The notes under the pieces are model-generated. The model did no database searches. It was not told the origin of the DNA and was given only the letters and a program-made list of their open reading frames with translations. A stretch of DNA of 64,000 bases, from the NCBI GenBank assembly GCA_963965975.1, contig OZ014413.1, forward strand, positions 4,412,001-4,476,000, given 5' to 3'. This document shows, one piece after another, positions 38,440 through 48,815 of the stretch; position 1 is the first letter of the stretch, and every line of letters starts with the position of its first letter. Made by a program: the position numbers and the translations under genes. This stretch comes from Xestospongia bergquistia (lineage: Eukaryota; Porifera; Demospongiae; Haplosclerida; Petrosiidae).

Positions 38440-41400
38440 TAACTAAATAAACAGTTATTAACAGTTTAGTAAGTTGGTTTTCCTTAAGACTCTAAAGTCT
38501 TTAAATTGAAGACTTTAGAAGGTTTAGACTATTGATTGAAGTTAACCATGTAAACAGCTCAGTCTAACGGACTCTATGGGACTAACTAAATAAACTCTTA
38601 TTAACAGTTTAGTAAGTTGGTTTGCATTAACACTCTAAAGTCTTTAATTTAAAGACTTTAGAAGGTTTAGACTATTAAGTAAATTTTATAAAGTAAAGAG
38701 CTCATTCTAAAGGACTCTCTGGGACTCATTAAATAAACTGCTATTAACAGTTTAGTAAGTTGGTTTGCATTAACACTCTAAAGTCTTTAAATTAAAGACT
38801 TTAGAATGTTAAGACTATTGAGTGAAGTTATTAAAGTAAACAGCTCAGTCTAAAGGACTCTATGTGACTAACTAAATAAACTGTTATTAACAGTTTAGTA
38901 AGTTGGTTTGCATTAACACTGTAATGTCTTTAAATTAAAGACTTTAGAAGGTTTAAACTATTGTTTGAAGTTAACAAAGTAAACAGCTCAGTCTAATGGA
39001 CTCAATGGGACTAACTAAATAAACAGTTATTAACAGTTTAGAAAGTTGGTTTTCCTTAAGACTCTAAAGTCTTTAAATTAAAGACTTTAGAAGGTTTAGA
39101 CTATTGATTGAATTTAACGAAGTAAACAGCTCAGTATAATGGACTCTATGGGACTAACTAAATAAACTCTTATTAACTGTTTAGTAAGTTGGTTTGCATT
39201 AACACTGGAATGTCTTTAATTTAAAGACTTTAGAAGGTTTAGACTTTTAAGTAAATTTTATAAAGTAAACTGCTCATTCTAAGGGATTATGTGGGACTAA
39301 CTAAAAAAACTGCTATTCACAGTTTAGTAAGTTGGTTTGCATTAACACTCTAAACACTTTAAAATAAAGACTTTAAAAGGTTTAGACTATTGAGTGAAGT
39401 TATTAAAGTAATCAGCTCAGTCTAAAGGACTCTATGTGACTAACTAAATAAACTGTTATTAACAGTTTAGTAAGTTGTTTTCCCTTAACACTCTAAAGTC
39501 ATTAAATTAAACACTTTAGAAGGTTTAGACTATTGAGTGAAGTTAATAAAGTAAACAGCTCCGTCTAAAGGACTCTATGGGACTAACTAAATAAAATTTT
39601 ATTAACAGTTTAGTAAGTTGGTTTGCATTAACACTCTAAAGTCTTTAATTTAAAGATTTTAGAAGGTTTAGACTATTAAGTAAATTTTATAAAGTAAACT
39701 GCTCATTCTAAAGGACTCTGTGGGACTAACTAAATAAACTGCTATTAACAGTTTAGTAAGTTGGTTTGCATTAACACTCTGAAGTCTTTAAATTAAAGAG
39801 TTTAGAAGGTTTAGACTATTGAGAGAAGTTAATAAAGTAAACAGCTCAGTCTAAAGGACTCTATGGGACTAACTAAATAAACTGCTATTAACAGTTTAGT
39901 AAGTTGGTTTGCATTAACACATTAAAGTCTTTAAATTAAAGACTTTAGAAGGTTTAGAGTATTGAGTGAAGTTACTAAAGTAAACAGCTCAGTCTAAAGG
40001 ACTCTATGTGACTAACTAAATAAACTGTTATTAACAGTTTAGTAAGTTGGTTTGCATTAACACTGTAATGTCTTTAAATTAAAGACTTTAGAAGGTTTAA
40101 ACTATTGATTGAAGTTAACAAAGTAAACAGCTCAGTGTAATGGACTCTATGGGACTAACTAAATAAACAGTTATTAACAGTTTAGTAAGTTGGTTTCCCT
40201 TAAGACTCTAAAGTCTTTAAATTAAAGACCTTAGAAGGTTTAGACTATTGAGTGAAGTTAATAAAGTAAACAGCTCAGTCTAAAGGACTCTATTGGACTA
40301 ACTAAATGAAATGTTATTAACAGTTTAGTAAGTTGCTTTGCATTAACACTCTAAAGTCTTTAATTTAAAGACTTTAGAAGGTTTAGACTATTTAGTGAAT
40401 TTAATAAAGTAAACTGCTCAGTCTAAAGGACTCTATGGGACTCACTAAATAAACTGCTATTAATAGTTTAGTAATTTGGTTTGTATTAACACTCTAAAGT
40501 CTTTAAATTAAAGACTTCTAGAAGGTTTAGACTATTGATTGAAGTTAACAAAGTAAACAGCTCAGTCTAATGGACTCTATAGGACTTACTAATTGAACTG
40601 CTATTAACTGTTTAGTAAGTTGGTTTGCATTAACACTTTAAAGTCTTTAAATTAAAGACTTTAGAAGGTTTAGACTATTGAGTGAAGTTAATAAAGTAAA
40701 CTGCTCAGTCTAAAGGACTCTATTAGACTAACTAAATAAACTGTTATTAACAGTTTAGTAAGTTGTTTTGCATTAACACTCTAAAGTCATTAAATTAAAG
40801 ACTTTAGAAGGTTTAGACTATTGAGTGAAGTTAATAAAGTAAACAGCTCAGTCTAAAGGACTCTATGTGACTAACTAAATAAAATGTTATTAACAGTTTA
40901 GTAAGTTGGTTTGCATTAACACTCTAAAGTCTTTAAATTGAAGACTTTAGAAGGTTTAAACTATTGATTGAAGTTAACAAAGTAAGCAGCTCAGTGTAAT
41001 GGACTCTATGGGACTAACTAAATAAACAGTTATTAACAGTTTAGTAAGTTGGTTTTCCTTAAGACTCTAAAGTCTTTAAATTAAAGACTTTAGAAGATTT
41101 AGACTATTGAGTGAAGTTATTAAAGTAAACACCTCAGTCTAATGGACTCAATGGCAATAACTAAATAAACTCTTATTAACAGTTTAGTAAGTTGGTTTGC
41201 ATTAACACTCTAAAGTCTTTAATTTAAAGACTTTAGAAGGTTTAGACTATTAAGTAAATTTTATAAAGTAAACTGCTCATTCTAAAGGATTCTGTGGGAC
41301 TAACTAAATAAACTGCTATTCACAGTTTAGTAAGTTTGTTTGCATTAACACTCTAAAGACTTTAAATTAAAGACTTTAGAAGGTTTAGACTATTGAGTGA

Positions 41401-43620
41401 AGTTATTAAAGTAATCAGCTCAGTATAAAGGACTCTATGTGACTAACTAAATAAACTGTTATTAACAGTTTAGTAAGTTGTTTTGCCTTAACACTCTAAA
41501 GTCCTTAAATTAAAAACTTAAGAAGGTTTAAACTATTGAGTGAAGTTAATAAAGTAAACAGCTCCGTCTAAAGGACTCTATGGGACTAACAAAATAAAAT
41601 GTTATTAACAGTTTAGTAAGTTTTTTTGCATTAACTCTCTAAAATCTTTAATTTAAAGATTTTAGAAGGTTTAGACTCTTAAGTAAATTTTATAAAGTAA
41701 ACTGCTCATTCCAAAGCACTCTCTGGGACTAACTAAATAAACTGCTATTAACAGTTTAGTAAGTTGGTATGCATTAACCCTCTGAAGTCTTTAAATTAAA
41801 GACTTCAGAAGGTTTAGAGTATTAAGTGAAGTTAATAAAGTAAACAGCTCAGTCAAAAGGACTCTATAGGACTAACTAAATAAACTGCTATTGACAGTTT
41901 AGTAAGTTGGTTTGCATTAATACTCTAAAGTCTTTAAATTAAAGACTTTAGAAGGTTTAGACTATTGAGTGAAGTTATTAAAGTAAACAGCTCAGTCCAA
42001 AGGACTCTATGTGACTAACTAAATAAACTGTTATTAACAGTTTAGAATGTTGGTTTGTATTAACACTCTAAAGTCTTTAAATTAAAGACTTTAGAAGGCT
42101 TAAACTATTGATTGAAGTTAACAAAGTAAGCAGCTCAGTGTAATGGACTCTATGGGACTAACTAAATAAACAGTTATTAACAGTTTAGTAAGTTGGTTTT
42201 CCTTAAGACTCTAAAGTCTTTAAATTAAAGACTTTAGAAGGTTTATACTATTGATTGAAGTTAACGAAGTAAACAGCTCAGTCTAAAGGACTCTATGTGA
42301 CTAACTAAATAAACTGTTATTAACAGTTTAGTAAGTTGGTTTGCATTAACACTCTAAAGTCTTTAAATTAAAGACTTTAGAAGGTTTAAACTATTGATTG
42401 AAGTTAACAAAGTAAGCAGCTCAGTGTAATGGACTGTATGGGACTAACTAAAGAAACAGTTATTAACAGTTTAGTAAGTTGGTTTTCCTTAAGACTCTAA
42501 AGTCTTTAAATTAAAGACTTTAGGAGGTTTAGACTATTGATTGAAGTTAACGAAGTAAACAGCTCAGTCTAATGGACTCAATGGGACTAACTAAATAAAC
42601 TCTTATTAACAGTCTTGTAAGTCCGTTTGCATTAACACTCTAAAGTCTTTAATTTAAAGACTTTAGAAGGTTTAGACTATTAAGTAAATTTTATAAAGTA
42701 AACTGCTCATTCTAAAGGATTCTGTGGGACTAACTAAATAAAGAGCTATTCACACTTTAGTAAGTTGGTTTGCATTAACACTCTAAAGACTTTAAATTAA
42801 AGACTTTAGAAGGTTTAGACTATTGAGTGAAGTTATTAAAGTAATCAGCTCAGTATAAAGGACTCTATGTGACTAACTAAATAAACTGTTATTAACATTT
42901 TAGTAAGTTGTTTTGCCTTAACACTCTAAAGTCCTTAAATTAAATACTTTAGAAGGTTTAGACTATTGAGTGAAGTTAATAAAGTAAACAGCTCAGTCTA
43001 AAGGACTCTATGGGACTAACAAAATAAAGTGTTATAACAGTTTAGTAAGTTGGTTTGCATTAGCTCTCTAAAGTCTTTAATTTAAAGATTTTAGAAGGTT
43101 TAGAATAATGATTGAAGTTAACAAAGTAAGCAGCTCAGTGTAATGGAATCTATGGGACTAACTAAATAAACAATTATGAACAGTTTAGTAAGTTGGTTTT
43201 CCTTAAGACTCTAAAGTCTTTAAATTAAAGACTTTAGAAGGTTTAGACTATTGATTGAAGTTAACGAAGTAAACAGCTCAGTCTAATGGCTTCAATGGGA
43301 CTAACTAAATAAACTCTTATTAACAGTTTAGTAAGTTGGTTTGCATTAACACTCTAAAGTCTTTAATTTAAAGACTTTAGAAGGTTTAGACTATTAAGTA
43401 AATTTTATAAAGTAAACTGCTCATTCTAAAGGATTCTGTGGGACTAACTAAATAAACTGCTATTCACAGTTTAGTAAGTTGGTTTGCATTAACACTCTAA
43501 AGACTTTAAATTAAAGACTTTAGAAGGTTTAGGCTATAGAGTGAAGTTATTAAAGTAATCAGCTCAGTATAAAGGACTCTATGGGACTAACTAAATAAAA
43601 TGTTATTAAAAGTTTAGCAA
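38440..43620 (+). repeat. multi-monomer block recurring four to five times
   Basis: A fixed series recurs: AAACAGTTATTAAC with TTTTCCTTAAGACTC, then GTTAACGAAG with GACTCAATGG, then AAACTCTTATTAAC with a B monomer and GGATTCTGTGGG, then CTGCTATTCACAG with CTAAAGACTTTAAATT, then AAAGTAATCAGC. The CTATTCAC mark is at 39310, 41313, 42743 (as GAGCTATTCAC) and 43457. Gaps are 2003, 1430 and 714 bp, or 14, 10 and 5 monomers. Confidence 0.78.
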
Positions 43621-44009
43621 GTTGGTTTGCATTAACACTCTAAAGTCTTTAATTTAAAGATTTTAGAAGGTTTAGACTATTAAGTAAATTTTATAAAGAA
43701 AACTGCTCATTCTAAAGGACTCTGTGGGACTAACTAAATAAAGTGCTATTAACAGTTTAGTAAGTTGGTTTGCATTAACACTATGAAGTCTTTAAATTAA
43801 AGACTTTAGAAGGTTTAGACTATTGAGTGAAGTTATTAAAGTAAACAGCTCAGTCTAAAGGACTCTATGGGACTAACTAAATAAACTGCTATTAATAGTT
43901 TAGTAAGTTGTTTTGTATTAACACTCTAAAGTCTTTAAATTAAAGACTTTAGAAGGTTTAGACTATTGAGAGAAGTTAATAAAGTAAACAGCTAAGTCTA
44001 ACGGACTCT

Positions 44010-45295
44010 ATTGGACTAACTAAATAAACTGTTATTAACAGTTTAGTAAGTTGGTTTGCCTTCACACTATAAAGTCTTTAAATTAAAGACTTTAGAAGGT
44101 TTAGACTATTGATTGAAGTTAACAAAGTAAACAGCTCAGTCTAATGGACTCTATGGGACTAACTAAATGAACTGTTATTAACAGTTTAGTAAGTTTGTTT
44201 GCATTAACACTCTAAAGTCTTTAAATTAAAGACTTTAGAAGGTTTAAACTATTGATTGAAGTTAACAAAGTAAACAGCTCAGTCTAATGGACTCTATGAG
44301 ACTAACTAAATAAACTGTTATTAACAGTTTAGTAAGTTGGTTTTCCTTAACACTCTAAAGTCTTTAAATCAAAGACTTTAGAAGGTTTAGACGATTGATT
44401 GAAGTTAACAAAGTAAACAGCTCAGTCTAATGGACTCTATGGGACTAATTAAATAAAATGTTATTAACAGTTTAGTAAGTTGGTTTGCATTAACACTCTA
44501 AAGTCCTTAATTTAATGACTTTAGAAGGTTTAGACTATTAAGTAAATTGTATAAAGTAAACTGCTCATTCTATAGGTCTCTGTGGGACTAACTAAATAAA
44601 CTGCTATTAACAGTTTAGTAAGTTGGTTTGCATTAACACTCTGAAGTCTTTAAATTAAAGACTTTAGAAGGTTTAGACTATTGAGTGAAGTTAATAAAGT
44701 AAACAGCTCAGTCGAAGGGACACTATGGGACTAACTAAATAAACTGCTATTAACAGTTTTGTAAGTTGGTTTGCATTAACACTCTAAAGTCTTTAAATTA
44801 AAGACTTTAGAAGGTTTAGACTATTGAGTGAAGTTATTAAAGTGATCAGCTCAGTCTAAAGGACTCTATGTGACTAACTAAATAAACTGTTATTAACAGT
44901 TTAGTAAGTTGTTTTGCCTTAACACTCTAAAGTCATTAAATTAAAGACTTTAGAAGGTTTAGACTATTGAGTGAAGTTAATAAAGTAAACAGCTCAGTTT
45001 AAAGGACGCTATGGGACTAACTAAATAAACTGTTATTAACAGTCTAGTAAGTTGGTTTGCATTAACACTATAAAGTGTTTAAATTAAAGGCTTTAGAAGG
45101 TTTAGACTATTGACTGAAGTTATTAAAGTAAACAGCTCAGTCTAAAGGACTCTATGGGACTAACTATATAAACTGTTATTAAAAGTTTAGTAAGTTGGTT
45201 TGCGTTAACACTCTAAAGTCTTTAAATTAAAGACTTTAGAAGTTTTAGACTATTGAGTGAAGTTAATAAAGTAAACAGTTAGTCTAAAGGACTCT
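44010..45295 (+). repeat. 9-monomer duplication beside the transposon, copy 1
   Basis: This is the counterpart of 45296-46487 at an offset of about 1286 bp. Shared rare states include GTCCTTAATTTAATGAC (near 44503 and 45788), GCTCATTCTATAGG, and ACTATATAAACTG followed by ATTAAAAGTTTAG (near 45170 and 46450). Confidence 0.8.
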
Positions 45296-46487
45296 ATTGG
45301 ACTAACTAAATAAACTGTTATTAACAGTTTAGTAAGTTGGTTTGCCTTAACACTATAAGTCTTTAAATTAAAGACTTTAGAAGGTTTAGAATATTGATTG
45401 AAGTTAACAAAGTAAACAGCTCAGTCTAATGGACTCCATGGGACTAACTAAATGAACTGTTATTAACAGTTTAGTAAGTTGGTTTGCATTAACACTCTAA
45501 AGTCTTTAAATTAAAGACTTTAGAAGGTTTAAACTATTGATTGAAGTGAACAAAGTAAACAGCTCAGTCTAATGGACTCTATGGGACTAACTAAATAAAC
45601 TGTTATTAACAGTTTAGTAAGTTGGTTTTCCTTAACACTCTAAAGTCTTTAAATTAAAGACTTTAGAAGGTTTAGACTATTGATTGAAGTTAACAAAGTA
45701 AACAGCTCATTCTAATGGACTCTATGGGACTAACTAAATAAAATGTTATTAACAGTTTAGTAAGTTGGTTTGCATTAACACTCTAAAGTCCTTAATTTAA
45801 TGACTTTAGAAGGTTTAGACTATTAAGTAAATTTTATAAAGTAAACTGCTCATTCTATAGGACTCTGTGGGACGAACTAAATAAACTGCTATTAACAGTT
45901 TAGTAAGTTGGTTTGCATTAACACTCTGAAGTCTTTAAATTAAAGACTTTAGAAGGTTTAGACTATTGAGTGAAGTTAATAAAGTAAACAGCTCAGTCTA
46001 AAGGACTCTATGGGACTAACTAAATAAACTGCTATTAAGAGTTTAGTAAGTTGTTTTGCATTAACACTCTAAAGTCTTTAAATTAAAGACTTTAGAAAGT
46101 TTAGACTATTGAGTGAAGTTATTAAAGTAATCAGCTCAGTCTAAAGGACTCTATGTGACTAACTAAATAAACTGTTATTAACAGTTTAGTAAGTTGTTTT
46201 GCCTTAACACTCTAAAGTCATTAAAATAAAGACTTTAGAATGTTTAGACTATTGAGTGAAGTTAATAAAGTAAACAGCTCAGTTTAAAGGACTCTATGGG
46301 ACTAACTAAATAAACTGTTATTAACCGTTTAGTAAGTTGGTTTGCATTAACACTCTAAAGTCTTTAAATTAAAGGCTTTAGAAGGTTTAGACTATTAACT
46401 GAAGTTATTAAAGTAAACAGCTCAGTCTAAAGGACTCTATGGGACTAACTATATAAACTGTTATTAAAAGTTTAGTAAGTTGGTTTT
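45296..46487 (+). repeat. 9-monomer duplication beside the transposon, copy 2
   Basis: This repeats the order of copy 1 and loses similarity near 46487, about 120 bp before the transposon. The matching region of copy 1 has no insertion, so the element at 46612 was not carried through this duplication. Confidence 0.78.
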
Positions 46488-46607
46488 GCCTTAAAACTCT
46501 AGAGCCTTTAAATTAAAGACTTTAGAAGGTTTAGACTATTGATTTAAGTTAACAAAGTAATTAGCTCAGTCTAAAGGACTCTATGGGACTAACTAAATGA
46601 ACTGTTA

Positions 46608-46611
46608 TTAA
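46608..46611. repeat. TTAA target-site duplication, left
   Basis: This TTAA lies in the centre of dyad I (GTTATTAACAG) of the interrupted monomer. Together with 47292-47295 it forms a 4-bp duplication of the type made by piggyBac superfamily transposases. Confidence 0.93.
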
Positions 46612-46624
46612 CCCTTCAACTGCG
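46612..46624 (+). repeat. left terminal inverted repeat
   Basis: The sequence CCCTTCAACTGCG is the inverted partner of 47279-47291 with two mismatches, at positions 8 and 9. It starts immediately after the TTAA. Confidence 0.9.
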
Positions 46625-46628
46625 TTAT

Positions 46629-46686
46629 TCAATTATTGCTCGTTAGGGGCGTGGTGCGGGATAAAAATTGCTTGAATCAATTATTG
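46629..46686 (+). repeat. subterminal 10-bp direct repeat near the left end
   Basis: TCAATTATTG occurs at 46629-46638 and again at 46677-46686, 48 bp apart, with a GC-rich stretch (GGGGCGTGGTGCGGG) between. Short subterminal repeats often serve as transposase contacts in DNA transposons. That role is inferred, and the match could be chance in AT-rich DNA. Confidence 0.5.
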
Positions 46687-46919
46687 TCCCTGTCTTAACA
46701 TTTCAAGGCGTTTTGTGGTTTCTATTTATAGTAGAAGTCTAAAAATAACTTTGTGGTTAGCCACGAGGTCCTGTGGGAAGAAGTGAGTAAGCAAGAGAGT
46801 TGTAATCTATCGATGCTTGTACCTTTATCTACGTATAAACGGTAACTTTATGACTGACTGGTTCGTTAGAATTAGTCTTCCTTTGGCCTATATTCCTCTT
46901 TCATAGGCTATTGTTGGTA
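46687..46919. other. non-coding left interior of the transposon
   Basis: No reading frame of useful length and no recognisable transposase motif was found in this stretch on either strand. It is probably what remains of the 3' part of the parental element or untranslated sequence. I could not recognise the Cys-rich C-terminal region typical of piggyBac transposases in it. Confidence 0.6.
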
Positions 46920-47178
46920 TTAGATTACTGTTGAAAGAAATGGACTACTAGTATCAGCATAATTAGTAGGAGGTGTTGAAGAAGAGGTGGTACCAGAAGA
47001 AGAGAGAGTTGTAGTAACAATAACAATATTAGTTTCTTCATCTAAAAAACAATCATCATCTTTTTTTTTCATTTTCATCAATAAAACCATCGAAATCGTC
47101 ATCGCTAAAAGCGCTATCTATTTCTTCCATCAATAGTAGCAATGTCTCAGGATCATTTGAGCTTAGAAAACGAGCCAT
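46920..47178 (-). pseudogene. frameshifted N-terminal remnant of a piggyBac-like transposase
   Basis: On the minus strand an ATG at 47178-47176 opens a 40-codon frame beginning MARFLSSNDPETLLLLMEEI and running into an acidic stretch (SDDDFDGF, ENEKK). It ends at a TGA at 47058-47056. The next frame, open from an ATG at 47102, continues with DDDCFLDEETN and then a Ser/Thr/Pro-rich tail (TTTLSSSG, TSSSTPPT) to a TAA at 46922-46920. The frame change falls in a run of nine A on the coding strand (T9 at 47061-47069). One base fewer would join the two frames into about 85 residues. Acidic, low-complexity N-termini are usual for piggyBac transposases. The catalytic Asp-rich core and the Cys-rich C-terminus are absent. 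The start lies 113 bp from the right terminus, as expected for the 5' end of the gene. Assignment rests on position and composition, not on a conserved domain. Confidence 0.7.
47061..47069 (-). other. A9 run carrying the frameshift
   Basis: Nine consecutive T on the plus strand (A on the coding strand) lie at the exact point where the acidic N-terminal frame is lost. Slippage in such a run is the simplest explanation. A sequencing error of one base in the homopolymer would look the same. Confidence 0.75.
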
Positions 47179-47226
47179 TTCAAAAGAAAAATCGATCCAA
47201 AAAAGCGAATGTTTTGGTGCCTAAAA

Positions 47227-47282
47227 GAGCCTTCCGCATTTTGCAATGAAATTGGGTTGGGCTCCCTATGGAGCCTTCCGCA
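47227..47282 (+). repeat. subterminal 12-bp direct repeat near the right end
   Basis: GAGCCTTCCGCA occurs at 47227-47238 and 47271-47282. The second copy runs into the right terminal inverted repeat. Between them lies a hairpin (47260-47275). The repeats lie in the presumed 5' untranslated region of the transposase remnant and are candidate transposase-binding sites. Confidence 0.7.
47260..47275. repeat. short hairpin inside the right subterminal region
   Basis: GGCTCC and GGAGCC form a perfect 6-bp stem with the four-base loop CTAT. Its right arm overlaps the second GAGCCTTCCGCA copy. Because the stem is GC-rich in an AT-rich setting, it is a structural landmark of this element. Confidence 0.7.
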
Positions 47283-47291
47283 AATGAAGGG
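47279..47291 (-). repeat. right terminal inverted repeat
   Basis: CGCAAATGAAGGG, ending directly before the second TTAA, is the inverted partner of the left terminus. The outermost seven bases and the inner four match exactly. Confidence 0.9.
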
Positions 47292-47295
47292 TTAA
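47292..47295. repeat. TTAA target-site duplication, right
   Basis: This is the second copy of the TTAA target. The satellite resumes at once with CAGTTTAGTAAG, the exact continuation of the interrupted dyad I. Confidence 0.93.
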
Positions 47296-47960
47296 CAGTT
47301 TAGTAAGTTGGTTTGCCTTAACACTCTAAACTCCTTAAATTAAAGACTTTAGAAGGTTTAGACTATTGAGTGAAGTTAACTAAGTAAACAGCTCAGTCTA
47401 AAGGACTCTATGGGACTAACTAAAAAACTGTTATTAACAGTTTAGTAAGTTGGTTTGCATTAACACTCTAAAGTCTTTAAATTAAAGACTTTAGAAGGTT
47501 TAGACTATTGATTGAAGTTAATGAACTAAACAGCTCAGTTAAAGGACTCTATTGGACTAACTAAATAAACTGTTATTAACAGTTTAGCAAGTTTGTTTGC
47601 ATTAACACTCTAAAGTCTTTAAATTAAAGACTTTAGAAGGTTTAGACTATTGAGTGAAGTTATTAAAGTAAACTGCTCAGTCTAAAGGACTATATGTGAC
47701 TAACTAAATAAACTGTTATTAACAGTTTAGTAAGTTTGTTTGCATTAACACTCTAAAGTCTTTCAATTAAAGACTTTAGAAGGTTTAGACCATTGATTGA
47801 AGTTAATAAAGTAAACAGCTCTGTCTAATGGACTATATGGGACTAACTAAATTAACTGTTATTAACAGTTTAGTAAGTTGGTTTTCATTAACACTCTAAA
47901 GTCTTTAAATTAAAGACTTTAGAAGGTTTAGAATATTGAGTGAAGTTAAAAAAGTAAACA

Positions 47961-48815
47961 GGTCAGTCTAAAGGATTCTATGGGACTAACTAAATAAACT
48001 ATTATTAACACTTTAGTAAGTTGGTTTGCATTAACACTCCAAAGTCTTTAAATTAAAGTCTTTAGAAGGTTTAGACTATTGAGTGAAGTTAATAAAGTAA
48101 ACAGCTCAGTCTAAAGGACTCTATGTGACTAACTAAATAAACTGTTATTAACACTTTAGTAAGTTTGTTTGCATTAACACTCTAAAGTCTTTAAATTAAA
48201 GACTTTAGGTTTAGACTATTGAGTGAAGTTATTAAAGTAAACAGCTCAGTCAAAATGACTCTATGGGACTAACTAAATAAACAGTTATTAACAGTTTAGT
48301 AAGTAGGTTTGCATTAACACTATAAAGTCTTTAAATTAAAGACTTTAGAAGGTTTAGACTTTTGAGTGAAGTTACTAAAGTAAACAGCTCAGTCTAAAGG
48401 ACTCCATGGGACTAACTAAATAAACTGTTATTAACATTTTAGTAAGTTGGTTGGCATTAACACTCTAAAGTCTTTAAATTAAAGACTTTAGAAGGTTTCG
48501 ACTATTGAGTGAAGTTAATAAAGTAAACAGCTCAGTCTAAAGGACTCTATGGGACTAACTAAATAAAACGTTATTAACAGTTTCTTAAGTTGGTTTGCAT
48601 TAACACTCTAAAGGCTTTAAATTAAAGACTTTAGAAGGTTTAGACTATTGAGTGAAGTTAATAAAGTAAACAGCTCAGTATAAAGGACTCTATGGGACTA
48701 ACTAAATGAACTGTTATTAACAGTTTAGTAAGTTGTTTTGCATTAACACTCTAAAGTCTTTAAATTAAAGACTTTAGAAGGTTTAGACTATTGAGTGAAG
48801 TTATTAAAGTAAACA
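47961..48815 (+). repeat. 6-monomer tandem duplication, copy 1
   Basis: This 855-bp unit (6 x 143 minus 3) is followed immediately by a second copy. It holds several private marks: GACTTTAGGTTTAGAC with a 3-bp loss near 48204, CAGTCAAAATGAC, AAGTAGGTTTGC, GTTGGTTGGC, GGTTTCGAC and AAAACGTTATTAAC with TTTCTTAAG. All are present in both copies. Confidence 0.92.

Larger units (their letters stand above)
34400..46607 (+). repeat. satellite zone 4: mixed with subfamily B monomers
   Basis: The first dyad II with a T centre appears near 35930. Full B monomers, with TTTAATTTAAAGAC, TAAGTAAATTTTATAAAG, CTGCTCATTCTAAAGG and often CTCTGTGGG, occur near 37250, 37680, 38672, 39250, 39690, 41250, 41691, 42689, 43393, 43681, 44538 and 45826. 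They are interspersed with ordinary monomers rather than forming a pure block. Another recurring type has AAACAGTTATTAACAG with GGTTTTCCTTAAGACTC. No gene is present. Confidence 0.8.
1..46611 (+). repeat. 143-bp AT-rich satellite array, left segment
   Basis: This is a continuous head-to-tail array of a 143-bp monomer, about 326 copies. The period was measured directly: the block AGGACTC recurs at 141, 284, 427 and 570, exactly 143 apart. Numbering the monomer from GGACTCTATGGGACTAAC, landmarks are a dyad at 23-43, TAAGTTGGTTTGCATTAAC after it, a second dyad at 66-94, and TTTAGACTATTGAGTGAAG from 98. Consensus GC is 42/143 (29%), and the consensus contains no CpG. Stop codons occur in all frames on both strands, and 143 mod 3 = 2 shifts the frame each unit, so no reading frame crosses monomers. 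All copies seen have the same orientation. Nothing is inserted before 46612. The array is probably heterochromatic and (peri)centromeric; that role is inferred and no protein-binding site such as a CENP-B box is visible. Confidence 0.97.
46612..47291 (-). mobile_element. non-autonomous piggyBac-like DNA transposon, 680 bp
   Basis: The element sits between two TTAA copies and has 13-bp terminal inverted repeats, CCCTTCAACTGCG on the left and, read inward from the right, CCCTTCATTTGCG (11 of 13 matching). Deleting the element plus one TTAA rejoins GTTA and TTAACAG exactly as in the satellite consensus, so both ends are certain to the base. Known of the family: piggyBac elements integrate at and duplicate TTAA, and their ends start with CCC. 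The transposase-like remnant reads on the minus strand from the right end. At 680 bp there is no space for a full transposase (usually over 500 residues), so it would need a transposase supplied in trans. Its base composition is visibly less AT-rich and contains CpG, unlike the host array. The internal deletion point cannot be placed from this copy alone. Confidence 0.93.

Noticed and set aside
1..46611. CRISPR array
   Set aside because: The whole 143-bp unit repeats with no unique spacers, and the copies diverge along their full length. This is a eukaryotic satellite.
46920..47102. A free-standing 60-residue gene on the minus strand
   Set aside because: Its start codon lies inside the out-of-frame part of a longer upstream frame from 47178, and it is inside a transposon. 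It is better read as the shifted continuation of a broken transposase.
46612..47291. LTR, SINE or unrelated single-copy DNA in place of a DNA transposon
   Set aside because: There are no long direct terminal repeats, poly-A end or tRNA-like head. TTAA duplications and inverted CCC/GGG ends fit piggyBac well.
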